From: Pedobacter montanisoli | Lineage (GTDB): Bacteria; Bacteroidota; Bacteroidia; Sphingobacteriales; Sphingobacteriaceae | Assembly: GCF_022809115.1 (NCBI RefSeq) | Contig: NZ_JALGBH010000001.1 | Span: 1,116,001-1,180,000 of the forward strand | Direction: 5' to 3' | DNA length: 64,000 nucleotides | Shown here: piece after piece, positions 27,363-36,540 of the stretch | Layout of the letters: each line of letters begins with the position of its first letter | Numbering within the stretch: the first letter of the stretch is position 1 | Notes under the pieces: model-generated | What the model was told of the DNA's origin: nothing | Databases searched by the model: none | The model's input: only the letters and a program-made list of their open reading frames with translations | Made by a program: the position numbers and the translations under genes

Positions 27363-28043
27363 ATGGTGATTTCAAAATTTAAAACAGCAACATTAGCAGT
27401 AGCCCTATCAGTAGGAGCAATGTTATTTCAAAGTTGCGACAGCTTAAATAATACACAAAAAGGAGCAGGTATTGGTGCTGCGGCTGGTGGAGTAATTGGC
27501 GCTTTAATAGGCAAAAAAGCAGGTAACACAGCTGTTGGTGCTGTTATTGGTGCTGCTGTAGGTGGTACTGCCGGTGGTTTTATCGGTAAAAGAATGGATA
27601 AACAGGCTGCAGAAATTAAAACAGCTATTCCGGGAGCAGACGTAATCAGAGAAGGTGAAGGAATTATTGTGAGATTTGACAGCGGTATCCTTTTCGACTT
27701 TAACAAAACCGATCTTAAAGATGAGGCTAAGAAAAATATTCAATCTTTAGCTGCTTCATTAAATCAATACCCAGGTACTGATGTAAAAGTAATCGGCCAT
27801 ACAGATAACATAGGTACTGCTGCAGTAAACCAATCGGTATCAGAGAAAAGAGCTGCTGCGGTTAAAGCTTATGCTGTGTCACAAGGTGTTCCGTCATCAC
27901 GTTTAGTAACCGAAGGAAGAGGATTCTCAGACCCAATTGCTGATAATTCTACTGAAGCCGGAAGAGCTGCGAACCGTAGAGTTGAAATTGTAATCGTTGC
28001 TAACGACGAATTGAAAAAAGAAGCTGCACAAAAAGCAGGGTAA
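27363..28043 (+). CDS. OmpA family lipoprotein with glycine zipper
   Basis: 226 residues. The lipobox LFQSC places Cys25 as the lipidated residue. Residues about 34-78 are a Gly/Ala-rich glycine-zipper region (AAAGGVIGALIGKKAGN). The C-terminal OmpA domain (about 100-215) has the peptidoglycan-binding motifs NKTDLKDEAK, VIGHTDNIGTAAVNQSVSEKRA and GRAANRRVEI. It should tether the outer membrane to peptidoglycan. It is monocistronic, with a perfect terminator downstream. Confidence 0.95.
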   Translation: MVISKFKTATLAVALSVGAMLFQSCDSLNNTQKGAGIGAAAGGVIGALIGKKAGNTAVGAVIGAAVGGTAGGFIGKRMDKQAAEIKTAIPGADVIREGEGIIVRFDSGILFDFNKTDLKDEAKKNIQSLAASLNQYPGTDVKVIGHTDNIGTAAVNQSVSEKRAAAVKAYAVSQGVPSSRLVTEGRGFSDPIADNSTEAGRAANRRVEIVIVANDELKKEAAQKAG

Positions 28044-28071
28044 AACATAATATCTATCTATTAAAAACGTG

Positions 28072-28098
28072 AAAAGCCCGGAATATTCCGGGCTTTTT
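28072..28098. terminator. Bidirectional Rho-independent terminator
   Basis: Palindrome AAAAGCCCGGAAT / ATTCCGGGCTTTT, with T and A runs at either end, between the convergent OmpA and 28115 genes. Confidence 0.93.
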
Positions 28099-28114
28099 CA
28101 TTTATAAGATACGG

Positions 28115-28459
28115 TTATTCGTAAATATCAGCAAAGTAATTTATGGCTAAAGACTTTAAGAGCATTTCCTGCTCAAGACCTGTATAGGCTGGTATCTTTT
28201 TGGTCAGTTTCCAATGTGGCCAACCATCCTGATCAAGACCTTCCAGCTCATAAAAACCCATTTCACTTAATAACCTGCAGGTCGCAATATGCATCAGCTC
28301 TTCTTTTTGCCTTTTGCTATACTTTTTAGGGCCTTTACCTAATTCCTGTACACCAATTAAAAAAAGAACAACCTTTAAATCCGGAATTTCAGAATCGAAT
28401 TCACTGGCTATTTTGTTTTGTAATTGCTTCCACTTACTGTTAATTTCTGAAGGTTTCAT
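28115..28459 (-). CDS. Conserved hypothetical protein
   Basis: 114 residues, soluble and mostly helical by composition. No recognisable motif; the N-terminal half contains VVLFLIGVQELGKGPKKYSKRQKEE and the C-terminal half WPHWKLTKKIPAY. Similar short proteins appear in Bacteroidota genomes without assigned function. Convergent with the OmpA lipoprotein gene and divergent from the oxidoreductase gene. Confidence 0.7.
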   Translation of the reverse strand: MKPSEINSKWKQLQNKIASEFDSEIPDLKVVLFLIGVQELGKGPKKYSKRQKEELMHIATCRLLSEMGFYELEGLDQDGWPHWKLTKKIPAYTGLEQEMLLKSLAINYFADIYE

Positions 28460-28524
28460 AAAGGCAAATATACTGTATCCGTCTTTTTGTTGTTAAAATT
28501 TAAACCACATATAGGTCAAATTTT

Positions 28525-28532
28525 TAGCTTTG
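28525..28532 (+). promoter_or_regulatory. -7 promoter box 4 bases from the oxidoreductase start
   Basis: TAGCTTTG (TAnnTTTG) ends 4 bases before the ATG at 28537, implying a leaderless message. Confidence 0.65.
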
Positions 28533-28536
28533 TTTA

Positions 28537-29550
28537 ATGAGTACAGTCATAAATACAGGTTTACTGTCATTTGGTATGTCGGGTAAAGTCTTTCATGCAC
28601 CTTTTATAGATGCGCATAAAGGTTTTGCTTTTAAGGCCGTAACAGAGCGAAATCAGAAACAGGCTCAACAAATCTATCCAGAAGTAATCAGTTATAATAA
28701 GGTTGATGATTTGATTGAAGATGAAACCTTAGATCTGATTATTGTCAATACACCCAACTATACGCACTGTGAATATGCTAAAGCAGCTTTGTTGGCTGGT
28801 AAGCATGTGCTGGTAGAAAAGCCTTTTGCTATTACAGTTAGCGAAGCACAATTACTCTTTGAATTGGCAGAAAAGCAGAATAAAAAGATAATGGTTTACC
28901 AAAACCGCAGGTACGATAGTGGATTTAAATTAACCAAACAAGTCATAGAAAGTGGGCAGTTGGGTAAATTAACCGATGTCTATTTCAGGTTTGACCGTTA
29001 TAGAAATCATATCGGACCTAAAAAATTTAAAGAAGAACCTGTACCCGGAAGTGGACTTTTATACGATTTAGGGCCTCATTTACTTGATCAGGCCATTGCT
29101 TTATTTGGCAAACCACTTAACTTTTATAAAGTACTGTCTAAAAACCGTGAACATACCCAAGTTGATGATTACTTTTTTATTCACTTACAATATCCCGATC
29201 AGTTAAATGTTTATTTGCATGCAAGTATGTTGGTAGCCGATATTCCAGCTTCATTTATTGTAAATGGTACCTCAGGTTCTTTTTCAAAAAATCATGCTGA
29301 TGTACAGGAAGGTCAGTTACTGAAAGGAATCAAACCAACAGCAGAAATCTATGGTGTTGAGCATAAAGAAGACATGGGCAAAATTACGTTAATGGAAGAG
29401 AACGGAGAGCGTAAAGTAATCAGACCGGCATCGCTTAAAGGAAATTACATGGAGTTATTTGATGCGGTTTACGCTACCCTTGTAAATGATGTACCTTTTC
29501 CGGTTACTCAACAGGATATTTTAACCCAGATAGAGATTTTGGAGTTTTAA
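28537..29550 (+). CDS. Gfo/Idh/MocA family NAD(P)-dependent oxidoreductase
   Basis: 337 residues. The N-terminal Rossmann fold starts GLLSFGMSGKVFHAPF (nucleotide-binding loop) and includes the family EKP motif in VLVEKPFAITV (about 95). The C-terminal alpha/beta domain includes GSGLLYDLGPHLLDQAIALFG, with the His of the catalytic motif. Likely oxidises or reduces a sugar or related hydroxyl compound; the substrate is not evident. It precedes hutH by 145 bases but has no clear link to histidine breakdown. Confidence 0.92.
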   Translation: MSTVINTGLLSFGMSGKVFHAPFIDAHKGFAFKAVTERNQKQAQQIYPEVISYNKVDDLIEDETLDLIIVNTPNYTHCEYAKAALLAGKHVLVEKPFAITVSEAQLLFELAEKQNKKIMVYQNRRYDSGFKLTKQVIESGQLGKLTDVYFRFDRYRNHIGPKKFKEEPVPGSGLLYDLGPHLLDQAIALFGKPLNFYKVLSKNREHTQVDDYFFIHLQYPDQLNVYLHASMLVADIPASFIVNGTSGSFSKNHADVQEGQLLKGIKPTAEIYGVEHKEDMGKITLMEENGERKVIRPASLKGNYMELFDAVYATLVNDVPFPVTQQDILTQIEILEF

Positions 29551-29599
29551 GGGACGTTGATCGTCTTTGGGTGTTCGTTATGCATTGAATTGCTTAAGG

Positions 29600-29658
29600 A
29601 TTTTCTAATTCCAGACTTCCAAATCGGTCATCGGACTTCCGGCTTTAGCCAATCCTTA
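29600..29658. repeat. Possible degenerate intergenic repeat
   Basis: Between the oxidoreductase and hutH. It contains two copies of GACTTCC (29613 region and 29634 region) and is bounded by AAGGATT near 29596 and AATCCTT at 29651-29657, an inverted pair. No coding potential seen. The repeat nature is inferred from composition only. Confidence 0.3.
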
Positions 29659-29695
29659 TAAATATTTATAAATTTGCTGATCTAACACAATTTAA

Positions 29696-31186
29696 ATGAA
29701 TGTATATGAAGTAGGGGCAGAAAAATTAAGCCTCGCAAAAATCGATTTTATATTAAAAAACCAAATTAAGATAAAACTGTCTAAAGAAGCGATAGACAAA
29801 GTTGAAAAATGTCGTCTTTATTTAGACCGTAAATTAGCCAAAAGCGAGGATCCTATCTATGGTATCAATACAGGTTTTGGTTATTTGCAAAATATCAAAG
29901 TAGATAGCAGTAAATTAACCCAATTACAGCATAACTTATTATTGTCTCATGCCTGCGGCACAGGCGCAGAAGTACCTAAGCAGATTGTAAAAATAATGCT
30001 GTTGCTTAAAATTCAATCTTTAAGCTATGGTCATTCTGCTGTAGCTTTAACCACTATACAGCGATTGGTAGATTTTTATAATTACAATGTTTCTCCAGTA
30101 ATTTATACCCAGGGTTCTTTGGGTGCATCAGGTGATTTAGCACCTTTGGCACATTTAACCCTGCCCTTAATTGGCGAAGGTGAAGTTTGGTATAAAGATG
30201 AGCGGATGAGTACTACTAAACTGTATGAGCAGTTAAACTGGAAACCTTTGTTTTTGCAAAGCAAAGAGGGGCTGGCCTTGATTAATGGAACACAGTTTAT
30301 GAGCGCTTATGGTGTATATTGTTTATTGCAGGCACAGAAACTTTCTACATGGGCAGATACTTCTGCAGCTATCGCTATTGATGCTTTTGATTGTCGTATA
30401 GATCCTTTTTTAAGCTTAAGCCATGAGATCAGACCGCACAAAGGACAATTAGACACAGCCAGAAATATTTCAGAATTGCTTAAAGGTAGCGAGCTGATCA
30501 ATAAACCAGGCAAACAAACACAGGACCCTTATTCGTTCCGTTGTGTACCACAGGTGCATGGTGCAAGTAAAGATAGCATTGCTTATATTCAGTCGGTGTT
30601 CGAAACGGAGATTAATTCAGTAACAGATAACCCCAACGTTTTTCCGGATGAAGATCTTGTGATTTCGGCAGGTAATTTTCACGGACAACCTTTGGCTTTA
30701 ACCTTAGATTTTTTATGTCTGGCTTTGGCTGAACTAGGTTCTATTTCTGAAAGGAGGACTTACCAACTGATATCGGGTAGCAGAGGATTACCTCCGTTCC
30801 TGGTTAAAGAAGCAGGATTAAATTCGGGCTTAATGATTACCCAATATACTGCGGCTTCAATTGTAAGTGAAAATAAACAATTGTGTACACCTGCCTCGGC
30901 AGATAGTATTGTAAGCAGTAACGGACAGGAAGATCATGTAAGTATGGGTGCAAATGCCGCAACCAAATGTTTAAGAGTAGTAGAAAATTTAGAGCGCATC
31001 TTAGCTATAGAACTGATTACAGCAGCACAGGCGTTAGACTTGCGAAGACCTGAAAAATCATCTGAAAAGATCGAAAGCTTAATGCAGGAATTTAGAAAAA
31101 GAGTTCCTTTTAATGAAACAGACCGGATACTTTCTGTTGATATTAAATCTGCGGTAAATTTTATCGGAACATACCAATTAAACTAA
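29696..31186 (+). CDS. hutH: Histidine ammonia-lyase
   Basis: 496 residues, close to the usual 505. The MIO-forming Ala-Ser-Gly triad is at 144-146 in GSLGASGDLAPLAHL. The substrate loop YGINTGFG (55-62) and the SVTDNPNVF and QPLALTLDFLCLALAELG segments are also typical. Converts L-histidine to urocanate plus ammonia, step one of histidine degradation. The next-step gene hutU lies 3 kb away on the same strand, beyond an oppositely oriented receptor module; hutI and hutG are not in the window. Confidence 0.95.
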   Translation: MNVYEVGAEKLSLAKIDFILKNQIKIKLSKEAIDKVEKCRLYLDRKLAKSEDPIYGINTGFGYLQNIKVDSSKLTQLQHNLLLSHACGTGAEVPKQIVKIMLLLKIQSLSYGHSAVALTTIQRLVDFYNYNVSPVIYTQGSLGASGDLAPLAHLTLPLIGEGEVWYKDERMSTTKLYEQLNWKPLFLQSKEGLALINGTQFMSAYGVYCLLQAQKLSTWADTSAAIAIDAFDCRIDPFLSLSHEIRPHKGQLDTARNISELLKGSELINKPGKQTQDPYSFRCVPQVHGASKDSIAYIQSVFETEINSVTDNPNVFPDEDLVISAGNFHGQPLALTLDFLCLALAELGSISERRTYQLISGSRGLPPFLVKEAGLNSGLMITQYTAASIVSENKQLCTPASADSIVSSNGQEDHVSMGANAATKCLRVVENLERILAIELITAAQALDLRRPEKSSEKIESLMQEFRKRVPFNETDRILSVDIKSAVNFIGTYQLN

Positions 31187-31191
31187 AATAG

Positions 31192-31307
31192 AAGAAGGTA
31201 TCTAAAAGTTCTTTCGTCATTCCGTACTCGATACGGAATCTTTAAAATATAATTAAGATCCTGAAACAAGTTCAGGATGACGATAAATCTATTTTAGATA
31301 CCTTCTT
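31192..31307. terminator. Large compound hairpin between hutH and the TonB receptor gene
   Basis: A perfect 16-bp outer stem: AAGAAGGTATCTAAAA at 31192-31207 pairs with 31292-31307. It starts 5 bases after the hutH stop. Its loop contains a REP-like element with two further hairpins. It could end both hutH and the convergent TonB receptor transcript. Confidence 0.6.
31214..31283. repeat. REP-like intergenic palindromic element, copy 2
   Basis: 70 bases bounded by TCGTCAT and ATGACGA, as in copy 1 at 8356. Two internal hairpins: TTCCGTA-N5-TACGGAA near 31220-31238 and ATCCTGAA-N5-TTCAGGAT near 31258-31278. Compared with copy 1 it appears in the opposite orientation (the CCTGAA hairpin is on the right). 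Confidence 0.65.
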
Positions 31308-31330
31308 TTCATTATAATAATCGTTTTTAC

Positions 31331-33643
31331 TTACAGTGGTATATTGATACCAAAACTTACATTACGACCCGGATTGTAAATATTAGCCAGTTTATAGCGG
31401 CTTAAATGGTTATAATAAAGTTTATTGGTAAGATTCTGTCCTGTAATCCAAACATTAATCTTGCCTTTTGGTGTTTTAAAAGAGGTCCCAATACCTGCGT
31501 CTAATAAGGTATAACCATCTGTCTCTGTTTCAAAAACATCAAAACGATCTTGTTTAAATACATTGTTTAAACCCACTTTAATAAAACTGTCTTCTAACCC
31601 TTTAATTTCGGGTTCGAATCTGATCTCATTGTTTAAACTGGCTGCCGGAATAAAAGGCAGAGGCGAGTTGGTAGCATTATTAGTGCCTTTAACATAAGCA
31701 AAGGTATTTTCAAAATGTAAAGATTTAACCAAATGGAAATCTACAGAAGCTTCTCCGCCCATTAAAGTTGCATTAGTTTGCAGGTATCTGTAAACCGGTA
31801 AAGTTTCTGTAATGCCCGTATGATGATCGCCTACCTGTATAGTTTCGTTGTTAAGATTAGCCAGATAAATGTAATCGTATATAGAATTATGGTATGCATT
31901 TAAACCAAGCGTTATACTTTTTGCGTGATATTCTAAGCCCAGATCAAATTGCAGACTGGTCTCCTGTTTTAAACTACTGTTACCAATCTCATACCTGAAA
32001 GTACCTTCGTGTTTCCCGTTAGAACCCAATTCGGCAATGTTTGGTGCTCTAAACCCCGATCCGATATTACCTTTAATATTGAAATCTTTGGCTAATTCAA
32101 AAGCAAACCCTGCCGAAGCAGTCAGATTAGAAAATTTATTGTCGAAAGCTTTAAAGATTTCATGGCTATGGTTACCATGATCTTCTATCAGTTCATCGCC
32201 GTTTATCTTTTTATAATCGTAACGTACGCCTGCGTTAATAGCACCGTTGGTAAAGTTCCTTTTTAAATAAACAAATGCACCAATATTATCGCTGCGGTAA
32301 TCTGGTATTAGAAATTCATCTCCGCTGTTTACGTTTTTCTGATACATGCCTTGTACACCTATGGCAGGTTCCCATTTACCGTTACCAGCAAATAAATACT
32401 TAACATCGTAAGTAAATGAGCTTAAACCTAAGTGTAAACCCGGTTCGGTAGGGCTGTCTTCAAATTCTTTTCTGATATTTTTCTGGAAAGCAAAAGTGCT
32501 TTTTAGTTGCCCACCGTTAATAAGAATATTGCTGTTCAATGCGGCTCTGTAGTGGTTAATATTTTGGAAAGGCACTTCAAGTCTTCGCTGTCTTGCCTCA
32601 TCATTTGAAATAACCTCGCCATCTTCATCCAAGAAATCGCCACTGGCATCGGGTCCACTTTCAACAAGTCCTATATTAGTGCTAAAGCGCGATAAGTTCA
32701 AATGAGTGTAGCCCCAGGTTTTATTTAAACCCAACATGGTACTGAAATCTGTTTCGTTATAGCCAGAATTAGGTACTACTTTGTCTTTGTAACTAAATCC
32801 GTAAGCATTTTTATAAGAAGCCCTGCCACGGTACACAAAGCCATTGTCATTACCCTGAAACATTAATGAAGAACCCATTAATCCACCATTAGTAGAATAA
32901 TTTGCATTGAAATTACCATTAAAAGTTCCCGGAGGAGGTACCAAATCGTCGATAATATTAATTACACCGCCAAGTGCATCAGAACCATATAATAAACTTG
33001 CCGGACCTTTCAATACTTCAACTCTCGAAGCCGCAAACTGATCGGCTAAAATACCATGCTCGTCTCCCCATTGCTGGCCTTCTTCGCGGGCACCATCAAC
33101 CATGGTTAATACTCTGTTATAGCCTAATCCTCTAATGGTTGGTTTAGAAATGGCACCACCTGTAGTAACCTGAGATATACCAGGCACTTTGGCAATAGCA
33201 TCTACCAGGTTGGTTCCTGCTGCCTGTGCCAATTTCTGTTTATTTACCGTTACAACGGCTAAACTATTGGTTTTGCTGTTTGCGCTTGAAGGCGTTCCGG
33301 TAATCACAACTTCGGCACTTTCAACTACAGACGGTTCTAATGCAAACTCAATATCGTTCTTTGAAGCAAAATCAATCAATTGAGAAGAGGTTTTATAGCC
33401 AATATAACGTACTTCTACCAGAAACTTACCCTTTACAGGTACGTTTTTAAATATAAACTCGCCGGTATTACCGGTAATAACAGTGGTTTTTAAATCAGAA
33501 ATAAAAACGGTTGCTCCAGCTAAAGGTTCTTTAGTAGCCGCATCGGTAACTTTTCCCTTGATATCAATAAATGCAGGATGAGCAAAAATATTTTGAAAGG
33601 CCAATAAAAAAAGGCCGACAAAAAGAATAAATGATTTTTTCAT
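31331..33643 (-). CDS. TonB-dependent outer membrane receptor, probably for a metal
   Basis: 770 residues. Signal peptide (cut after NIFAHP, about 22), CarboxypepD_reg-like domain (about 27-110), plug domain (about 125-235, with ISKPTIRGLGYNRVLTMVDG) and a 22-strand barrel ending GRNVSFGINIPL. Extracellular-type stretches are rich in His and Asp (EDHGNHSHEIF, VGDHHTGITE), which suggests metal ions rather than sugars. The upstream gene on the same strand encodes a small His/Cys-rich protein. Metal specificity, perhaps zinc or copper, is an inference. Confidence 0.9.
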   Translation of the reverse strand: MKKSFILFVGLFLLAFQNIFAHPAFIDIKGKVTDAATKEPLAGATVFISDLKTTVITGNTGEFIFKNVPVKGKFLVEVRYIGYKTSSQLIDFASKNDIEFALEPSVVESAEVVITGTPSSANSKTNSLAVVTVNKQKLAQAAGTNLVDAIAKVPGISQVTTGGAISKPTIRGLGYNRVLTMVDGAREEGQQWGDEHGILADQFAASRVEVLKGPASLLYGSDALGGVINIIDDLVPPPGTFNGNFNANYSTNGGLMGSSLMFQGNDNGFVYRGRASYKNAYGFSYKDKVVPNSGYNETDFSTMLGLNKTWGYTHLNLSRFSTNIGLVESGPDASGDFLDEDGEVISNDEARQRRLEVPFQNINHYRAALNSNILINGGQLKSTFAFQKNIRKEFEDSPTEPGLHLGLSSFTYDVKYLFAGNGKWEPAIGVQGMYQKNVNSGDEFLIPDYRSDNIGAFVYLKRNFTNGAINAGVRYDYKKINGDELIEDHGNHSHEIFKAFDNKFSNLTASAGFAFELAKDFNIKGNIGSGFRAPNIAELGSNGKHEGTFRYEIGNSSLKQETSLQFDLGLEYHAKSITLGLNAYHNSIYDYIYLANLNNETIQVGDHHTGITETLPVYRYLQTNATLMGGEASVDFHLVKSLHFENTFAYVKGTNNATNSPLPFIPAASLNNEIRFEPEIKGLEDSFIKVGLNNVFKQDRFDVFETETDGYTLLDAGIGTSFKTPKGKINVWITGQNLTNKLYYNHLSRYKLANIYNPGRNVSFGINIPL

Positions 33644-33736
33644 GTATATAAAAAGGCAGCGCCTAATTAATATTAAACTTTAGTTAATTGAAGGTAAGGC
33701 ACATCGGCTTTGCCGGGTGCAAAAAAAATACAAAGT

Positions 33737-34069
33737 TTAACTTAAGGCAGGAGGGCCTCTTAGCGAGGTAGAGATGAGCTGAACAAAAGAACCGCTTACT
33801 ACAGGTGCAATTCTTCGCATTAACTTGCTGCTTAAATAAGTATAATAACTTAAAGAAGCAATGGTATAATTTTTTTCAAAGTGGGCTTTACATATCAAAC
33901 AATGATCCTGATTAGATTTTACGTGTACAGAGTGTGTACATGTTTTTTCTACCGGAACATCATTTACTTGGTGATGGTGTAAAGCACCCCATGGCGTAAT
34001 GGCAATACCAAATACCCATAACATGATTATGGTAAAAAATTGTTTGATATTTGCGTTGCGCTTTTTCAC
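33737..34069 (-). CDS. Small secreted or membrane-anchored His/Cys-rich protein, putative metal-related
   Basis: 110 residues from a GTG at 34069. The N-terminus KKRNANIKQFFTIIMLWVFGI is a signal or anchor segment, followed by LHHHQ, HSVHVKSNQDHCLICKAHFEKN and a C-terminal SLRGPPALS. The His-rich patch and CxxC resemble small periplasmic proteins often found next to copper or zinc TonB receptors in Bacteroidota (DUF2946-like); the family assignment is tentative. A box TAATTTTG at 34078-34085 lies just upstream, so earlier TTG starts are unlikely. It is followed by the TonB receptor gene. Confidence 0.6.
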   Translation of the reverse strand: MKKRNANIKQFFTIIMLWVFGIAITPWGALHHHQVNDVPVEKTCTHSVHVKSNQDHCLICKAHFEKNYTIASLSYYTYLSSKLMRRIAPVVSGSFVQLISTSLRGPPALS

Positions 34070-34077
34070 TTTAAGCA

Positions 34078-34085
34078 CAAAATTA
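34078..34085 (-). promoter_or_regulatory. -7 promoter box for the metal-related module
   Basis: TAATTTTG (TAnnTTTG) on the minus strand, 8 bases from the GTG at 34069. It would drive the small protein and possibly the TonB receptor. Confidence 0.45.
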
Positions 34086-34159
34086 AGCAAATAATAATAA
34101 CTTTACGCGCATTTATTTGTAACAAAAGGCTTAACTATTACTATATATAAACACCAGAT

Positions 34160-35806
34160 ATGAACCTAAAAGTTAATCAAACCCCTAACGGTACACAACT
34201 CAATTGTAAAGGATGGATACAGGAAGCAGCCTTAAGAATGTTGCTTAATAACCTTAATCCGGAGGTGGCAGAACGTCCAGAAGATTTAATTGTATATGGA
34301 GGCAGAGGAAAAGCTGCCCGTAATATGGAGAGTTTAGAGTTGATCATTAAAGCTTTAAAGAGCCTTGAAGAAGATGAAACACTTTTAATTCAGTCGGGTA
34401 AACCCGTTGGCATTTTACCTACACATAAAGATGCGCCAAGAGTGTTGATCTCTAATTCACAATTGGTGCCAAAATGGGCTACACAGCAACATTTTGATGA
34501 GCTTGAAGATAAAGGATTGATGATGTACGGACAGATGACTGCCGGATCATGGATTTATATCGGTTCTCAGGGTATTGTACAGGGAACATACGAAACCTAC
34601 GCAGCATTGGCACGTAAACATTTTAACGGTAGCTTAAAAGGTACATTGAATGTTACGGCCGGATTAGGCGGAATGGGTGGAGCACAACCTTTGGCCATTA
34701 CCATGAATGAAGGTGTTTGTCTTGCGGCAGATGTAGAAGAATGGCGTATCAAAAAACGTCTTGAAACCCGTTATATTGATGAGATTGCTTATGATATTGA
34801 TGAAGCCATAGATCGTGCTTTAAAATACAAGGCTGAAAATAAAGCCATTTCAATAGGTGTGGTTTGCAATGCTGTTGAGTTGTTGCAGCGTTTAATAGAC
34901 AGAAATATCACACCTGATACATTGACCGACCAGACTTCTGCTCACGATCCTTTAATCGGTTATTTCCCTGAAGGGTTAACGGTTGAAGAAGCCGCAAAAC
35001 TGAGAGTTGAAAACCCAGACAAATATGTAGAACGTTCTTATGCCACCATGGCCAAACATGTACAGCAAATGCTTGAATTGCAAAAAAGAGGTGCCATCAC
35101 TTTTGATTATGGAAATAATCTGAGAGGCAGAGCACTGGAAGTTGGTGTAAAAAATGCATTTGATTTTCCAGGTTTTGTGCCGGCTTACATTAGACCATTG
35201 TTTTGCGAAGGAAAAGGTCCTTTTAGATGGGCTGCTTTAAGTGGCGATCCGCAAGATATTTATGAAACCGATAAGGTTATCCTGGAGCTATTCCCAGAAA
35301 ATGAAAGTTTACGCCGCTGGATTACCATGGCACAAGAGCGTATTGCTTTTCAGGGCTTACCGGCACGTATTTGTTGGTTAGGCCAGGGCGAACGTGAAAA
35401 AGCCGGTTTGGCATTTAATAAACTGGTTGCCGAAGGTAAAGTTAAAGCACCGATTGTAATTGGTCGTGATCATTTAGACACAGGTTCAGTAGCTTCACCT
35501 AATAGAGAAACAGAGGCTATGTTAGATGGTTCTGATGCAGTTGCAGACTGGCCAATCTTAAATGCGCTGATCAATACTGCAGGAGGAGCAAGCTGGGTTT
35601 CGTTGCATCACGGAGGCGGTGTAGGCATAGGTTATTCTATACATGCAGGTATGGTAATCGTTGCCGATGGTACCGAAGATGCTGCAAAAAGATTAAAACG
35701 AGTATTGCATAATGATCCGGCAATGGGCGTAATTCGTCATGCCGACGCAGGTTATGATATTGCAAAAGATACCTTGCGTAAATACAGACTGGGCTTAAAC
35801 CTCTAA
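34160..35806 (+). CDS. hutU: Urocanate hydratase
   Basis: 548 residues, standard for HutU (about 555). NAD-binding segment [13 protein letters not shown] (near residue 170), the opening [10 protein letters not shown], the catalytic Cys segment [11 protein letters not shown] and the C-terminal [11 protein letters not shown] are all present. Converts urocanate to imidazolone propionate using tightly bound NAD+, the step after HutH. It is divergent from the metal-related module and separated from hutH by it. A possible short operon with the 35852 gene, 45 bases on. Confidence 0.96.
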   Translation: MNLKVNQTPNGTQLNCKGWIQEAALRMLLNNLNPEVAERPEDLIVYGGRGKAARNMESLELIIKALKSLEEDETLLIQSGKPVGILPTHKDAPRVLISNSQLVPKWATQQHFDELEDKGLMMYGQMTAGSWIYIGSQGIVQGTYETYAALARKHFNGSLKGTLNVTAGLGGMGGAQPLAITMNEGVCLAADVEEWRIKKRLETRYIDEIAYDIDEAIDRALKYKAENKAISIGVVCNAVELLQRLIDRNITPDTLTDQTSAHDPLIGYFPEGLTVEEAAKLRVENPDKYVERSYATMAKHVQQMLELQKRGAITFDYGNNLRGRALEVGVKNAFDFPGFVPAYIRPLFCEGKGPFRWAALSGDPQDIYETDKVILELFPENESLRRWITMAQERIAFQGLPARICWLGQGEREKAGLAFNKLVAEGKVKAPIVIGRDHLDTGSVASPNRETEAMLDGSDAVADWPILNALINTAGGASWVSLHHGGGVGIGYSIHAGMVIVADGTEDAAKRLKRVLHNDPAMGVIRHADAGYDIAKDTLRKYRLGLNL

Positions 35807-35851
35807 AAGTTTTTTTGCTTTTTGTAATTAAAATAGTTTTAACTTAGCCAT

Positions 35852-36484
35852 ATGGAACAACATAACTTTGATGTAGATTTTGTAATCCCTTATTCAAAAC
35901 AAAAGGTAAAAATCAATTCAGATATTGTACAGGTAGATCAGACTACTATTCGTTGCGAAGATATTGATGCCGTAAAATATGGCGTTTCTTTAATTGGTGG
36001 AGCTAAAAAGCCTCAGCGTAAGATATATGCAATAGAGGTAAAAAGTAAAGATGGCAAAACAGTTCATATTCAGTTTAGCAGCACTAAAGTTGAAGAAATG
36101 CTGGCCGAAGATCATACTTATTATTACATCATGTCTGGTTTATGGCAAAATGTGAAAAAGCATTTGGTGAATCGTTTTATTACCCAGCTTAATGAACAGC
36201 AAGCACTGGAAGTAGGCAATGCCAAGTTTGATCACCAGGGTTTTGTAATGCCTTATAAAACCTGGTTTTGGGGTAAAACTAAAACTACGGTAGTGCCATG
36301 GACAAACATCAGGTATTTTCAGGATAAAGGAATGTTGCATATACAGGATATGCATGATGGGAAGAAAAAGCTAGCTTTAAGCTTACATGATGATTGGAAC
36401 GCGGTTGTTCTGAATACTTTGATGCACTATTTATGGCAGGATCAGAGGAAAGAAAAACTACAAAAAGGAGAGCAAATCTCGTAA
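35852..36484 (+). CDS. Conserved hypothetical protein with two PH-like repeats
   Basis: 210 residues, soluble. Two halves look alike in pattern: residues 5-75 (VKINSDIVQVDQTTIRCEDIDAVKYG) and 120-185 (FDHQGFVMPYKTWFWGKTKTTVVPWTNIRYFQ). Each is a beta-rich PH-like stretch in which a polar residue follows the DID/TNI turn. No membrane helix or known motif. Downstream of hutU and ending at a palindromic terminator, so it may be co-transcribed with hutU; no functional link is known. Confidence 0.7.
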   Translation: MEQHNFDVDFVIPYSKQKVKINSDIVQVDQTTIRCEDIDAVKYGVSLIGGAKKPQRKIYAIEVKSKDGKTVHIQFSSTKVEEMLAEDHTYYYIMSGLWQNVKKHLVNRFITQLNEQQALEVGNAKFDHQGFVMPYKTWFWGKTKTTVVPWTNIRYFQDKGMLHIQDMHDGKKKLALSLHDDWNAVVLNTLMHYLWQDQRKEKLQKGEQIS

Positions 36485-36497
36485 AAATATAAAAATT

Positions 36498-36522
36498 AAA
36501 AAGGCCGCAATTGCGGCCTTTT
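36498..36522. terminator. Bidirectional Rho-independent terminator
   Basis: Perfect palindrome AAAAGGCCGCAA / TTGCGGCCTTTT between the convergent 35852 and 36541 genes. Confidence 0.9.
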
Positions 36523-36540
36523 ATTATTAATCAAACTACG

